The position numbers and the translations under genes are program-made. This document shows, piece after piece, positions 1-13,297 of a stretch of 64,000 bases of DNA. How positions within the stretch are numbered: position 1 is the first letter of the stretch; every line of letters starts with the position of its first letter. The stretch comes from Poecilobothrus nobilitatus. Its lineage: Eukaryota > Arthropoda > Insecta > Diptera > Dolichopodidae. The notes under the pieces are model-generated. The model worked only from the letters and a program-made list of their open reading frames with translations, was not told the origin of the DNA and ran no database searches. Where the stretch lies: NCBI GenBank assembly GCA_947095535.1, contig OX352772.1, positions 34,367,445 to 34,431,444 of the forward strand, given 5' to 3'.

Positions 1-1689
1 TAAAGAATGTTATCTTCAGGAATAATAAAGTTACTCAACAATTTTAAGCATTACATCACCTTAAAATTTTCAAAAACTGAAGTAATTTCATTTTAGTGTG
101 CGGGGTGTGCGGATTTATTCAAATACCTATGTTAATTTGAATTTACTGTGAAATAGTATAAAACAAATTTTTATTTTTATCCCCTTAATAAGCAATATTA
201 TAAATATAACAATATAATTTAATAATAGATGGCAAAAAGTCATTAAAGAAAAAAATGACATATTTTGAAAAATATTGTACATTAACAATAAATACAATAA
301 ATTCTGATTCACCTTAAAGGACTTAATTTTTCAAATTATATTAGAGTAGATGATCAAATGTTATTTAAATAGATGATTTACTTTCGGCTGCGTTTATTTT
401 TAATATAAAAATTAAACCTAAAAATTAAAATTTTTTTTTTATCCCTATAAATATTTACCTTAGATTTGTACAGTTTTTGTTATATGAAAATTTTTCTTCT
501 GTAAAGTAAATTGTTTGGAACAAATATTTTGCAACAAATCTGGCCCTTTGAGCGTTCAATATTGATAATTTTTAACTTTATTAAGAGTTTCTAAAGCATT
601 CTCCATCCATTAGATGTCCTACTTTATTTTAGCCTTTATATGTATTTCAAGGTATGTTTGATACACCACTATCATATCCTTCAATGTAGAAAGATGATTT
701 TTTTTTTCAATTTCAAATACATATCTTTTTGAAGGTACTTTTCCACGACATAAATTCACCTTAATGATACACCAGATAAAATTACCCTTAATCGATCAAT
801 ATTATATATCTAGTTTAAATAAAATTTTATTCTTAAATCCTTTACTTTTTATCTGAAAATATCTAAAACAAAAAATGACCTAAAATGACCCTAATGTCTA
901 GAATATAAAATCTAAATGGAGTAAAATTGATTTGCCGGGTACATAATTAAAAAAAAAGTTAAATAATTTTTTTAAACATTTTTTTTACCATCAGATTTCA
1001 GATATAAATTAATCTCAATTTATTTGAAAATTAGTTTTTTTTTTTTTTTTTATCAACAAACAAAAATAAATTTTGATTAAACTGTCAATAAATTTTTCTA
1101 TAATAATAACAATATAATTGCAAACTAAAAAGTTTATATGTAAATGGATTTTCTGGTGATTGTAAATAATTAGCAAAACAAAAAGGAACAATTAAAAATT
1201 CTATTAATGAAATAATACTGAAAATTTATAAATTTGCAATTAATATTTATCAATAATTTAAATTTTTTGCAAAAATTAGAATTCAAATTGAAAAATATTT
1301 TCATTTTAATAATTCATTAAAATATTATCTCCATATTATTTATTTATTTAATATTAACGGTATTTTCCCATCATCATTTTTCACTTTGTTAAATATTATA
1401 GAAAGTTTACATTTATAAAAAAATTAAAATTATTATGTATGAAATAAAGTAGGTAATAAAACTTTTTTTTTTAACTTTTACAAATATACATAATAATATA
1501 TATGTTTGGACACTTGATTATTTACAATTTTAATCTATTCTTCATAATGTTTCCTTTAATTTAAAGTTATGGAATTTTAATGCGAAGAACTTATAGTTAA
1601 AATTTTTTAAATCGATTTCTAATAAATGTTTTAATTAATTTCTATTAATTTTCAAAAAAAAATATTGATATCGAATTTTGTGTTGTAAC
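1..1689. other. AT-rich non-coding DNA
   Basis: No coding frame, RNA gene or repeat recognised. Contains poly-T at 1027-1050 and scattered short A/T runs. Confidence 0.6.
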
Positions 1690-1700
1690 ATTTTCATCGC
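1690..1700. repeat. Target-site duplication, left copy (LINE at 1701-2757)
   Basis: ATTTTCATCGC, repeated exactly at 2758-2768 immediately after the element's A-rich tail. Confidence 0.85.
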
Positions 1701-2757
1701 TGAGAGAAGAACAAGCGGGCTTTCAACAGAACCGAGGGTGCGATTTGAGCCGCAATTAAACATAGAATTTCAGCAAAAATGATAAGCATGATAAAAGCAT
1801 TATACGACAATGCAAGAACAATTGTATCGCATAATAGTAAGCTGAGTATTCCAATTACAACAACAATAGGAGTAAGACAGGGATGCCCTTATCGCCATTG
1901 TTATTCATTACAGTGCTTGATAAGTGTATGAGAGAAATAACAGCACTATGCAAAGGACTCTCACAGAAACTGCAAAGCCTGGAATACGCTGATGACATTC
2001 TTCTACTAATCCGCTCAGCGGAAGAAATGCAGACCACCATTAATAAATTAAGGCAGGCAGAAAAAGGTGAAAGAATAGGTCTTCAAATAAACATAAATAA
2101 GACCAAGTGCATGAGAATCAACAATACAATTGCCAAGTACCAATACTTATACGCAATACCCAAATAGAAAAGGTATCAGAATTTGAATACTTGGGAAGCA
2201 TATTAACGACAAATGGTAGTGCAAATAGAGATATAGAAGACAGAATAGCAAAAGCCCGAAGTGCGTTTGGAAGGCTATGGAAGCCAACGCACATAACACG
2301 CGGAACAAAAATTAGAATCTTCGAGGCATGTATCAAATCAGTATTGCTATATGAAAGCAAGACGTGGCTTGTAAACTAAACAAGTCTTTGTAAATAAATG
2401 CTTGAGAATAATATGTCGCATATTCTGGCCAAGGCGAATAATAAACGAAGAGCTTTGGGTAATGACGAGGCAAGAGCCGATATGGGTCCAAATAAGGAAG
2501 AAGAAGTGGAAATGGATTGGTCACAATCTAAGGCGCCCAACAACATCAGTGGCACGCCAAGCTCTAGAATTAAATCCTCAATATTGAAAAAATTTGGGAA
2601 GGCCAAAAGCAACCTGGAGAAGAACTGTGCAAAGAGAAAGTGACCTATCAGAAAAACATGGTCGGAAATAAAAATATTAGCGCAAAACAGAGATAATTTG
2701 AGAGGCTATGTGGAACCCCTATGTTCTCTAGGGGAATAATAAGGAGAAAAAAAAAAT
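1701..2757 (+). pseudogene. 5'-truncated, frameshifted non-LTR retrotransposon (reverse transcriptase region)
   Basis: Conceptual translation in shifting frames gives LREEQAGFQQNRGC, then ALYDNARTIVSHNS, the RT motif GVRQGCPLSPLLF, YADDILLL, FEYLGSILTTNGS, a LLYESKTW segment, KWKWIGHNLRRP and KTWSEIKILAQNRDN. This order (fingers/palm to C-terminal segment) is that of a LINE polymerase. Internal stops, frameshifts and a missing block between NRGC and the next segment show it is dead. The 3' end is GGAATAATAAGGAG followed by A's, and the piece is flanked by a perfect 11-bp duplication. An RTE/Proto2-like clade is my guess from the C-terminal motifs, with low confidence. Confidence 0.9.
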
Positions 2758-2768
2758 ATTTTCATCGC
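2758..2768. repeat. Target-site duplication, right copy (LINE at 1701-2757)
   Basis: ATTTTCATCGC, identical to 1690-1700. The duplicate brackets the 5'-truncated LINE as expected for target-primed reverse transcription. Confidence 0.85.
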
Positions 2769-5700
2769 AAGCTCTCGATTTTTCTTTTGAAATTTTGTAT
2801 CAAATGCTTTGTTATAAATTATATCCATTTAATGTATTTATTTTAGTGAATTAACAAAATTAATTATTTTGTTTTGTTTCTCTCTTTTTTTATAGTAATT
2901 TGCATAATTTTATTTACATTTTATGTACTGTTATTTAGTTTTCTATTAGTTAAAATTTGTTTACTGGCTTTATATTAACAACAATATGTGAAGATAATCA
3001 TATTATTCGAATTATATCAACCTAACTGCAAAATTTAAATCTGTAATTCAAAAGTTAAATTTTTTAGTTTTCCATCTTGAAATTTTGAATGATATTCGTT
3101 TATTATTGGATTTCCTATCTCTGCACTGTCGAAGTGTTAAGATGGCGTAACTCAACATTTGGAAATTCGTTTGTCCTGTGTACGTCGCGTTTGTGGGATC
3201 TTATGTCAACAAATGGGTTACCAAAAGTTATTTTTTAGTTAAAATTTAAGAAGAAAATTAACCTCTTTCTTCAAAATAACTCTCCTTATTTCCCCTTTAT
3301 CCTTCATAATCCCAATTATCCTTTCCACATCCTTTATCCTCAAAAGTAAACAGTACATTATCGCACTGTGTATTAAAGAACTCAACTTAAAGTTTGGTTT
3401 TAAAAAGGGTGGTTTTAGTTGATTAAAGTCCAAAACTACCTAAAGGAACCTCACATCTACCTCGTATAAGTGACTATCGATGTTATTACCATTTCTCGTA
3501 AAACAAAAAAAATACTTTTTATAACAAAGATGTCTATGCAAATTCTCTAAAAAAAAGAAAGGATTGAAATTAAACTAAGATCAAGCTATTGTAATGAATG
3601 TTTTATTTTAACATTATCATATTTTTGATTTAAGTAATTTATTTAAAAACAAAAAGTAGAATGGAAAATTTTTAGTATATTTTTTTGAGTAAATCTTTCT
3701 TTCTATATTTTAAGCATGAATGAAGTTTTCAAAGAAACTGCAAAGAACTTATGATTTGAAAGAAATGCTTTGTTTTAAGCAAGAATTAAATTTTGAAAGA
3801 TACTGCAAAAAACTTAGTCTTTTTGAAAGATTCTCACATCCGCTTAGGAACAAAACCAAAAAAAAAAATAATTTTTTTTATTAAAAAAGTTCATGTAAAT
3901 TTGTTTCAAACTGCAGTAAATTGATATAAAAAAATCTTAAAATTCTATATGATAAGTCATTCATCATAATAAAAAGGATAAAAGGATCTAAATTAAAACA
4001 ATTTAAAAAAACATAAATTTAACTATTTTTATTGAGTATATAGTGATTTAAATTTGTATAAATTTTATCCATGGTTTTATCAAAAGTTAAAAACATTAAT
4101 TCAATAATATCCTTAAACAAAATCCTTAATTTTACTGCACTTTAAATTTTATTTTTCAAGTTTATATTTTTGTATACAAAAAAAATATTAGCATGTTTTT
4201 GTTTTTTTTTATTACCATTTAACAATGTTATTATTTTAAACCGTATAAAAAATTTAAGTCAATCTATCCGACAGTATTACATAAATGTATATTATAACGG
4301 AAATATTATCGTTAAAATCTCATATGTTACAATTGTTACTTATAAATTTATTCGTTTAAAATTTATTATTATATTTTTCTGTTTTATATATACATTACAT
4401 ATTTCTATTTCTTTCTTACAAAATAAACTGTAAATGTCTGAAACAAGGTTTCTTTTTCTTTAAATTTCTATCAAATTGCACGTGTAAATTGGTTTTGTAC
4501 TTAAAACGGAAATTTGTACTTCTTCCCATTATTTTTATATACAAAAAAAAGAAAAACACAAGCCTAATATTATTATTTCTTTCCTTTTCTCACTACCAAC
4601 TTTATAATTTCGTATTTTCTTTCTCTTTCGCAGTGAAAAACAAATGAATACGAAATGCAATTAATTTAGAATGACTCGTGACTTGCTATTGTTGCTACTG
4701 CATTAAAATTTACTTATCCGGACATGTCTTGTATTGTTATTGTTTTTGTTGTTGTTGTGTACAACGTATGTTGTTCTTTCTTATATGTTTTTACTATATT
4801 TTCATTTTCACGTTCGTTATTTACTAAAACATATGTATGCATGTGAATACATTATATAATATATACACCTCATGTTTATTATAGGTATTTTTCTTGTAGC
4901 TGTTGTTGTTGTTGTTATTTTAAAGTCTCGTGTGTGCAGTTATAAAGTTTCACTAAATCTTGTTTTTGCATTTATTATTATATTATTTTCAAGTTTTACC
5001 GTTATCTTAATTACAAATCGTGAAAGCTTAATTTATTGTTTCGCGCGTCTCAGTTATTTTCACCGATTATGGTGGCGGTGGTGGTGATATTACGAGTGGT
5101 GTTAGTTGTTTGTTGTGATGTTAATAATGGTGTTGCCATTGTTTATGTATTGTATTTTTTTTGTTTTTTTTTAACAGTAATTTTTTAATGAATGGGATTT
5201 TGGTTTCATTTTGGTTCAATTACATATTGAAGAAATGGTGTAGTAATTTCAAACAAAAAAATCCAACAAAAAAATAAAAATTAAAACATATTTTTTTATT
5301 TTTTTAATGTTGGTATTTTTTTTTTTTTTTGCGGTTCGTTCTTTGTTTATATACGAGAGATAGAGAGAGAGAAAAAAAAACATGACCATTGAAAAAAAAA
5401 GTTATGTTTTGGGTTTAACGCAAGAATTTTAATTGTAAAGAGAAAAAAAAAATATATAAAAACCCTGAAAATGATCAAGAATCATATGACCACGAAACTG
5501 TGTTTGATAATATACGTTTTTATAAACTTTCACCTTTTATATATAGCAATTTTTTTTTCTATACAAGTGGGAATTTTTTTTACAAAAGTTTAAATCAGAA
5601 AAAAAGTATGAACTAATTGAGTAGATTAAAGTTACAGAGTGATTAAAGGATTTCATGTACTTTAAGGATTGTAATTTTGATTTTTAGTTTAAGTTGAAAT

Positions 5701-7086
5701 TTTTTTGAAGTTGTCGATATTGTCTTTATTGAAATCAAGAACAAAAGTCTTAAAGATTGTATATTTGAACAATTTGTGGTAAATTTTCTTTATATTCAGA
5801 AAGTGTTAACTAAACAAATTTCCGTGAATGATTTAGAAGTGTTAAAATATTTGGTTCAACCTTTTATTGTACCTAATTTTTTGTACTATAAACAAATATG
5901 TATGCAAATTCAGATTATTCAGCAAATTTTCTAAAAATAAAAAGAATATCGTAAAAATACGTCAATTGTACATAAATATCGTAAAGAATAGTCAATTGTA
6001 CATATTATATACTCGTATATTTTACATTATATGTATTATATTTGGGCGGAATAGGATTTTAATAAGCACAATAACTTTTCGAACTTTTAATTTTTTTATT
6101 GAAACTTGTTGCGACCGAGATTTTAAATCCGCATTTCATCACTGGACAAATGTAAGTCAAAGTGTCACTTGTTAATATATAAGCTTAAAGATTTGACCAA
6201 TAAAACTCAAAACTTATTAATTTCTTTTGTACAAGTTTTAAATTGTTTTCAAACTCAAAAATTAAATTCAAAAATAATTTCAAAGTAAACAAACATTATT
6301 AAGAGAATTTAATTAAAGTATTTAATAAAAATATTGCTAATGAAATGACTATCATTTTTTGTAGTAAAATAACTCCTTCACTTTGTTAAAATTCAAAACT
6401 CAAAAATTGACAATTATTTTGATAGAAAAAAAATGACATCTAACTGGATGCAATTGGTTTTATTTTTTCTTTTCAAAGTTCTAAAAAAAACTTAATATGT
6501 ATTGATAAAATCTAAAATACCTGAAAAAAATCGCCATTGAAAATGATTGCTTTTTTTTTTTCTTTTATATATTCTTCCCATTTATTTGTACAAAAAAAAA
6601 ATCGATTCAATACTATTATTATGTCCAATCTATTCAAAACTTTGATCAAGTTTCAAAATTTGAATGAAAAAAAAAAAACATTTGACCAGATGAATAATTG
6701 ATTAGAATTGGTATTCTTAAATGATATATGGTCAAATTATTTTTTTTAATTCCCGACGATTTATTAAAAATTGGTTGGTGTGAGTTTTTGGCATACCTTA
6801 TTTTGAAAAATGTCAGACATCTCTGAATTTAGAATATGTTTAGAAAACTTATTTAATTTATAGTAAGAGGAAGTTTATATTTTCCTATTTGTAATTTTTT
6901 TTATGAGAGTCGGTGCCCGGTTAAAAAGTCATCCAGAGAAACTGCACATGATTATTCTGAGTAATGTTGGTTTTCATTCAACAATACCAGGCACTCTAAA
7001 ATTAAATTTTAGAATGGGACGATCGGAAATGAGGATTTAATATCCTCTTTCAAATATTAAAGTTAATTTTGTTTCTTTGTTATTTT
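2769..7086. other. AT-rich non-coding DNA with simple repeats
   Basis: No gene recognised. Simple-sequence patches are a (TTG)n-like stretch at 4735-4760, GTTGTTGTT around 4896-4920, a GGTGGCGGTGGTGGTG stretch at about 5070-5086, and a GA tract at about 5355-5372. A splice-acceptor-like CTCTTTCGCAG at about 4632 has no open exon after it. Confidence 0.5.
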
Positions 7087-9235
7087 AATATATTACTGGA
7101 ACTTTAATTTTTATGTATTGCCGAAGAAAAATTTGTACAGGTGCTTAAGTTACAGATACCTAAAAATAGCAAATTTTCAATTTTTGAGCCCTAATAGCTC
7201 TTAAACAGGGGCTCTTAAACAAACAAACTTTCTAAGGAAACTTATACTAATTCTAAAAGTCTCAAAATTTCAAGCCCCTACCTAAAAGCGTACCGGAGTT
7301 ATGAAGGTAGAAAAATCATACAAAATTTGGTTTTCACATAACTGTAAATTTAAATACTAAATTTAAAAAAAATTTCTGTCCAATGGCGTTTTCAGATTGT
7401 AAAAATCTTAAGCGGAACATGAAATATACGTGCTTAAAAAAAAGGACTTTTCCAAAGTTTGAGGGGCTGTAGTTCCCTGATGGATGGGGCTACTTGTAAA
7501 AGTTGTTCCACAAAACTAATTTTTTTTTGAGGCCTACCCATGGTTACATGTTTATACCCGTACGATAGGATCGGGTATAATAAAATTACTCCTCCGTTTG
7601 TAACACCTCGAAATAAGCGAGCTAGATATACCTTCAAAGGTATGGATCGGATCAGAAAAAAATTCTAAGACGTTTGAGCCATGTCCGTCCGTCCGTCAGC
7701 ACGCTAACTCAAAAACTAAGAAAGCTAGAATCTTGAAATTTACACAAAATATTTTGGGAGAAATTTGTAGGTTCCCTATTTTTTTGGTTGAGTTTGGACC
7801 AAAACTTAGGGTAGCTCTCGAACACCTAACTTTTAGATCCCCACATTTTTTTTGAAATAGAGCTATGAAATTTTAACTGCTGATAGATCTCACAAAAATA
7901 TTAATTTTATTTTTAATAACTTTTTTTTGTAGCCCCACCCGTTACGGAGCTACAACTCCCTAAAGGTTCAAAAAAGCTCTATATTTAAATTGTTATAGCA
8001 TAAGTTGCATAAGGTATATCTTCATTTTGAAAACGGCAGACGATTACTGCTTTTATAAGCTATAAAATCTTTTAAATATATATTTGTGGCATACGGTGTC
8101 CTAATTTACCGTTTTGCGAAACTCAAATTTTGTAAAATCCTTCAACCCTTCTATGTTCTAAACGGTTTAAGTTGGAAACTTGAAATTTTGACAGAAGTTA
8201 GATCTTTGAAATTAAGTATGAGTCATTTTAGAAATTTTTTTTGTATCACCCCCCGTTTAGGAGCTATAAGGGGTCAAAAACTGAAAATTTCCTATTTTTA
8301 AACACCTGTAACTTGAACACTTGTTAAAATTTTTTTGAAGTAATACACAAAAATTAAAGCTTCAACATTATACTCTTATTTCTGTTAACAACTTTTTTTA
8401 ATAATATAGGGTTACTTTATAATTGACGAAAGTGTTACTTGATTTTTCCAAATTTTCTAACAAATTTCTTTAACGAATTTTTTCCATTTTGTTTTATTCG
8501 ATAATTTCAAATTGTTGAGGATATAATGCGTAGTACAAAAAAATGTAAAGAAATAAACAACATAACGGTTGCTTGAAGAATTTTTATTTATATGATATTG
8601 ATATATATACATACTTATATAATATCATGTTTATTTACATATCGTATATGTCACTGATGAATGAATGATAAGAGTATAGATGTATATTATATAGCGCCGT
8701 ATTTACATACATATATGTATTTTATTGTACTTATAAGAAATTATTCTGTCAATGGAATATTTAAATATAATATAATATAATATTTAAAATTATATTTACT
8801 ATTTTGTACTAAGTATATTTAATATACATTTACCGCTTAGTATTAAATGGTACTATAGAATATTTGAAAAAGTTTTGGATTGATAATCGTTATGTGGAAG
8901 GTTAGAATCTGCTTTTGAAGAATGTACATATAAACATATAGTTTGAATATATGTACAACCCATAGTTCTAGAAATTATAAAATTCACCCAAATTATTTTA
9001 AAATACTAAAATATTAAAAAAATAATATTGTAAGCAGAGTGACAGACTGTGAACATACTAACGGTTCGTACGGGTATCTAAGAGTTGACAAAGGCAACTG
9101 TATTCTTCCTCGTTTTTTCTCTATCTTCAACGGAAGAAGTTTTGTAAACAGACGGACAGACGGACGGACGGACTGACGGACATAGCGAAACTAATAGGCA
9201 CATTTTTTCAAAATATTTTTGAAATGTGCTAAAAA
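7087..9235 (-). mobile_element. Host repeat (TAGCACATTT family), interrupted
   Basis: The left part (7087-7550) and right part (9119-9235) are the reverse complement of one continuous stretch of the intact copy at 49375-51118. The right end carries a GGAC-type microsatellite (9150-9178) and the terminal motif TTTTTGAAATGTGCTAAAAA. Between the two parts sits a second repeat, so this is a nested insertion. The same arrangement recurs in copy 2 (10723-12871). Confidence 0.8.
7551..9118 (+). mobile_element. Inner (guest) repeat, TATACCCG family, copy 1
   Basis: Begins TTTATACCCGTACGATAGG and ends GTATTCTTCCTCGTTTTTT. It contains ACACCTCGAAATAAGC, a CCGTCCGTCCGTC microsatellite (7684-7696) followed by a short A/T-rich core, then one copy of the 477-bp-type unit. 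No ORF. It interrupts the host repeat at a T-rich site with no obvious target duplication, which would fit a Helentron/DINE-like mode, though this is inference. Confidence 0.75.
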
Positions 9236-9376
9236 TTTTCTGGGGGGCTATAATAATACGTAATGATATAAGGTTTAATAGACCTTATTTATAATTCAAA
9301 TGGGCAATAACGTCTAATTCGGGAAATTCTAACGATAGGTCTTATTACCCATTGCAATTGGAAATAATGTCAAGTA

Positions 9377-9560
9377 GGGGCTTCAGTGGCCTAGTGCGTA
9401 AGAGCGTATTAAATATGCTGTAACCACCGAGGGAGTGTGGGTCTGAATTCCATATATGTCGTAAGAATTATTCCCCCTTCCGACATTTATAGCCACCCCT
9501 GAAAAGGAAAGGCTGCGTAATTTCCTGTTCACATTTATGTGGCAGAGGAATTTCACATTT
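9377..9560 (+). mobile_element. tRNA-derived SINE, copy 1
   Basis: Starts GGGGCTTCAGTGGCCTAGTG (A-box-like TGGCCTAGTGCG), has a degraded B box (GGTCTGAATTCC), and ends in the family tail with CCTGTTCACATTTATGTGGCAG. Seven other complete or partial members occur in the window. The promoter sequence points to RNA polymerase III origin. Confidence 0.85.
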
Positions 9561-9661
9561 AAGATCTTGCTTTCGTTACATCTTATTGTAGCTCTTCGAA
9601 AGGTCTTATTATTCGAAATATCTATTTAAGGAAGGTTAGTAGGAAAATATAATAAAAAATA

Positions 9662-10722
9662 ATAAAAAAACAAAATAAAATTGCAATCAAATGAGACAAA
9701 TAAAAACGGAAGACTAAGCCAAAACTGGGAAAGCACGGCCAAGCCATAAAAACCGATTTAAAGACTTTCTAAATTAATAACTTGCATGAATCGAAACATT
9801 TAAAAAAACCAATAATATACTTTCCTTTATAATATTAGATCCAGCGATTGTTGTCCATTTGTACTAAGAATGCGGTACTAAAAAGGTGTGATTTGTTTTT
9901 AGAATCAAATATTAATTTTTGTTTTACTTTTTTTTCCCAATGATATATGGAAAATTTTTAAAATTTTTCATAAACTTTAATGAATGTGACGTATTGAAAC
10001 TATTGACCAGTGAAAAGATAAATCTTATCGCTAAAAATGAAAAAAAAAAGAAAAATCAAGAATTTTTATTATTTTTTTTTTTTTGGTCTCAGTTTTTGTG
10101 TGTTGGAAGTTTTTTATTTTTTTCTCTCAATTGTCAATAAAACGATGTGGGATCGTAATAAAACCAAAATAAATATTTGAAAAATAGAGTGGTTTTAAAT
10201 ATATGTATATTTTTTTTTTATTTAATACCATTGTACAAGAGGATGTATGATATACAATGTGCAGGACAATAGAAATATTTGAGGATTATTTTAAAGCCTT
10301 TCTATTTACTTTTCGTGATAAATTTTTGGTTTAAAGTTAAAATTTAATTAAAAAGAATGTATTTGGCTAGTTGATGAAAACTGATTAAAAAAAAAAGTTG
10401 TTTATTGGTTGAGTTTTAAAATTTTCCTTTTTTTATTTGCTAACTTTAAATAAAAAATTTAATTTCTGAGCATACAAATCACATAAGCATGGAGCATGGA
10501 GAGTGGGCCTCACTAATAAATTTTTGAAAATTTTATTATCATTGTTTGTACTATTACATCTCTTTGAAGTTAGATTTACAAAAAAATCTTTGGCAATATG
10601 ATAGTTAAAAGAATAAAATAAAACAAGGGAAAATAAAAACCAACGGCTTTCAAAAGCGCACATTTCTAAAAGAGAATACAACCTGTTTATACCTATATAG
10701 AAAAACCGTCATCACACGTAAA
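9662..10722. other. Unique spacer between the duplicated segments
   Basis: About 1.06 kb, AT-rich, with poly-T at 10071-10083 and 10208-10220. No gene or repeat recognised. Confidence 0.6.
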
Positions 10723-11186
10723 AATATATTACTGGAACTTTAATTTTTATGTATTGCCGAAGAAAAATTTGTACAGGTGCTTAAGTTACAGATACCTAAA
10801 AATAGCAAATTTTCAATTTTTGAGCCCTAATAGCTCTTAAACAGGGGCTCTTAAACAAACAAACTTTCTAAGGAAACTTATACTAATTCTAAAAGTCTCA
10901 AAATTTCAAGCCCCTACCTAAAAGCGTACCGGAGTTATGAAGGTAGAAAAATCATACAAAATTTGGTTTTCACATAACTGTAAATTTAAATACTAAATTT
11001 AAAAAAAATTTCTGTCTAATGGCGTTTTCAGATTGTAAAAATCTTAAGCGGAACATGAAATATACGTGCTTAAAAAAAAGGACTTTTCCAAAGTTTGAGG
11101 GGCTGTAGTTCCCTGATGGATGGGGCTACTTGTAAAAGTTGTTCCACAAAACTAATTTTTTTTTGAGGCCTACCCATGGTTACATG

Positions 11187-12754
11187 TTTATACCCGTACG
11201 ATAGGATCGGGTATAATAAAATTACTCCTCCGTTTGTAACACCTCGAAATAAGCGAGCTAGATATACCTTCAAAGGTATGGATCGGATCAGAAAAAAATT
11301 CTAAGACGTTTGAGCCATGTCCGTCCGTCCGTCAGCACGCTAACTCAAAAACTAAGAAAGCTAGAATCTTGAAATTTACACAAAATATTTTGGGAGAAAT
11401 TTGTAGGTTCCCTATTTTTTTGGTTGAGTTTGGACCAAAACTTAGGGTAGCTCTCGAACACCTAACTTTTAGATCCCCACATTTTTTTTGAAATAGAGCT
11501 ATGAAATTTTAACTGCTGATAGATCTCACAAAAATATTAATTTTATTTTTAATAACTTTTTTTTGTAGCCCCACCCGTTACGGAGCTACAACTCCCTAAA
11601 GGTTCAAAAAAGCTCTATATTTAAATTGTTATAGCATAAGTTGCATAAGGTATATCTTCATTTTGAAAACGGCAGACGATTACTGCTTTTATAAGCTATA
11701 AAATCTTTTAAATATATATTTGTGGCATACGGTGTCCTAATTTACCGTTTTGCGAAACTCAAATTTTGTAAAATCCTTCAACCCTTCTATGTTCTAAACG
11801 GTTTAAGTTGGAAACTTGAAATTTTGACAGAAGTTAGATCTTTGAAATTAAGTATGAGTCATTTTAGAAATTTTTTTTGTATCACCCCCCGTTTAGGAGC
11901 TATAAGGGGTCAAAAACTGAAAATTTCCTATTTTTAAACACCTGTAACTTGAACACTTGTTAAAATTTTTTTGAAGTAATACACAAAAATTAAAGCTTCA
12001 ACATTATACTCTTATTTCTGTTAACAACTTTTTTTAATAATATAGGGTTACTTTATAATTGACGAAAGTGTTACTTGATTTTTCCAAATTTTCTAACAAA
12101 TTTCTTTAACGAATTTTTTCCATTTTGTTTTATTCGATAATTTCAAATTGTTGAGGATATAATGCGTAGTACAAAAAAATGTAAAGAAATAAACAACATA
12201 ACGGTTGCTTGAAGAATTTTTATTTATATGATATTGATATATATACATACTTATATAATATCATGTTTATTTACATATCGTATATGTCACTGATGAATGA
12301 ATGATAAGAGTATAGATGTATATTATATAGCGCCGTATTTACATACATATATGTATTTTATTGTACTTATAAGAAATTATTCTGTCAATGGAATATTTAA
12401 ATATAATATAATATAATATTTAAAATTATATTTACTATTTTGTACTAAGTATATTTAATATACATTTACCGCTTAGTATTAAATGGTACTATAGAATATT
12501 TGAAAAAGTTTTGGATTGATAATCGTTATGTGGAAGGTTAGAATCTGCTTTTGAAGAATGTACATATAAACATATAGTTTGAATATATGTACAACCCATA
12601 GTTCTAGAAATTATAAAATTCACCCAAATTATTTTAAAATACTAAAATATTAAAAAAATAATATTGTAAGCAGAGTGACAGACTGTGAACATACTAACGG
12701 TTCGTACGGGTATCTAAGAGTTGACAAAGGCAACTGTATTCTTCCTCGTTTTTT
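11187..12754 (+). mobile_element. Inner repeat, TATACCCG family, copy 2
   Basis: The 3,636-bp-offset twin of 7551-9118, carried along by the segmental duplication. Confidence 0.75.
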
Positions 12755-13012
12755 CTCTATCTTCAACGGAAGAAGTTTTGTAAACAGACGGACAGACGGA
12801 CGGACGGACTGACGGACATAGCGAAACTAATAGGCACATTTTTTCAAAATATTTTTGAAATGTGCTAAAAATTTTCTGGGGGGCTATAATAATACGTAAT
12901 GATATAAGGTTTAATAGACCTTATTTATAATTCAAATGGGCAATAACGTCTAATTCGGGAAATTCTAACGATAGGTCTTATTACCCATTGCAATTGGAAA
13001 TAATGTCAAGTA

Positions 13013-13196
13013 GGGGCTTCAGTGGCCTAGTGCGTAAGAGCGTATTAAATATGCTGTAACCACCGAGGGAGTGTGGGTCTGAATTCCATATATGTCGTAA
13101 GAATTATTCCCCCTTCCGACATTTATAGCCACCCCTGAAAAGGAAAGGCTGCGTAATTTCCTGTTCACATTTATGTGGCAGAGGAATTTCACATTT
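13013..13196 (+). mobile_element. tRNA-derived SINE, copy 2 (in the duplication)
   Basis: Same sequence as 9377-9560, duplicated with its surroundings, so it is not an independent insertion. Confidence 0.85.
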
Positions 13197-13297
13197 AAGA
13201 TCTTGCTTTCGTTACATCTTATTGTAGCTCTTCGAAAGGTCTTATTATTCGAAATATCTATTTAAGGAAGGTTAGTAGGAAAATATAATAAAAAATA

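Larger units (their letters stand above)
7087..9661 (+). repeat. 2,575-bp direct duplication, copy 1
   Basis: Matches 10723-13297 at a constant offset of 3,636 bp with no indel seen. The one difference I found is C at 7381 versus T at 11017. The segment holds a nested repeat pair and a SINE. The left breakpoint falls inside a repeat: copy 2 continues leftward with the family sequence CACACGTAAA, whereas copy 1 does not. Confidence 0.97.
10723..13297 (+). repeat. 2,575-bp direct duplication, copy 2
   Basis: Near-identical to 7087-9661. The upstream flank (CACACGTAAA) agrees with the corresponding interior sequence of other family members at about 50941-50951 in reverse complement, so copy 2 looks like the less truncated one. 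Confidence 0.97.

Noticed and set aside
4615..4700. Possible upstream exon after CTCTTTCGCAG
   Set aside because: Good acceptor-like tract, but the following sequence has stops in all useful frames and no convincing donor; a non-coding exon cannot be excluded.
7684..7696. CCGTCCGTCC microsatellites as CRISPR-like or independent satellite arrays
   Set aside because: Very short, no spacers, and always at the same place within the dispersed repeat families.
8086..8301. 71-codon frame recurring at 11722 and on the other strand at 14708
   Set aside because: Lies within copies of the TATACCCG-family repeat; equally open on unrelated decayed copies only by AT composition, with no start context.
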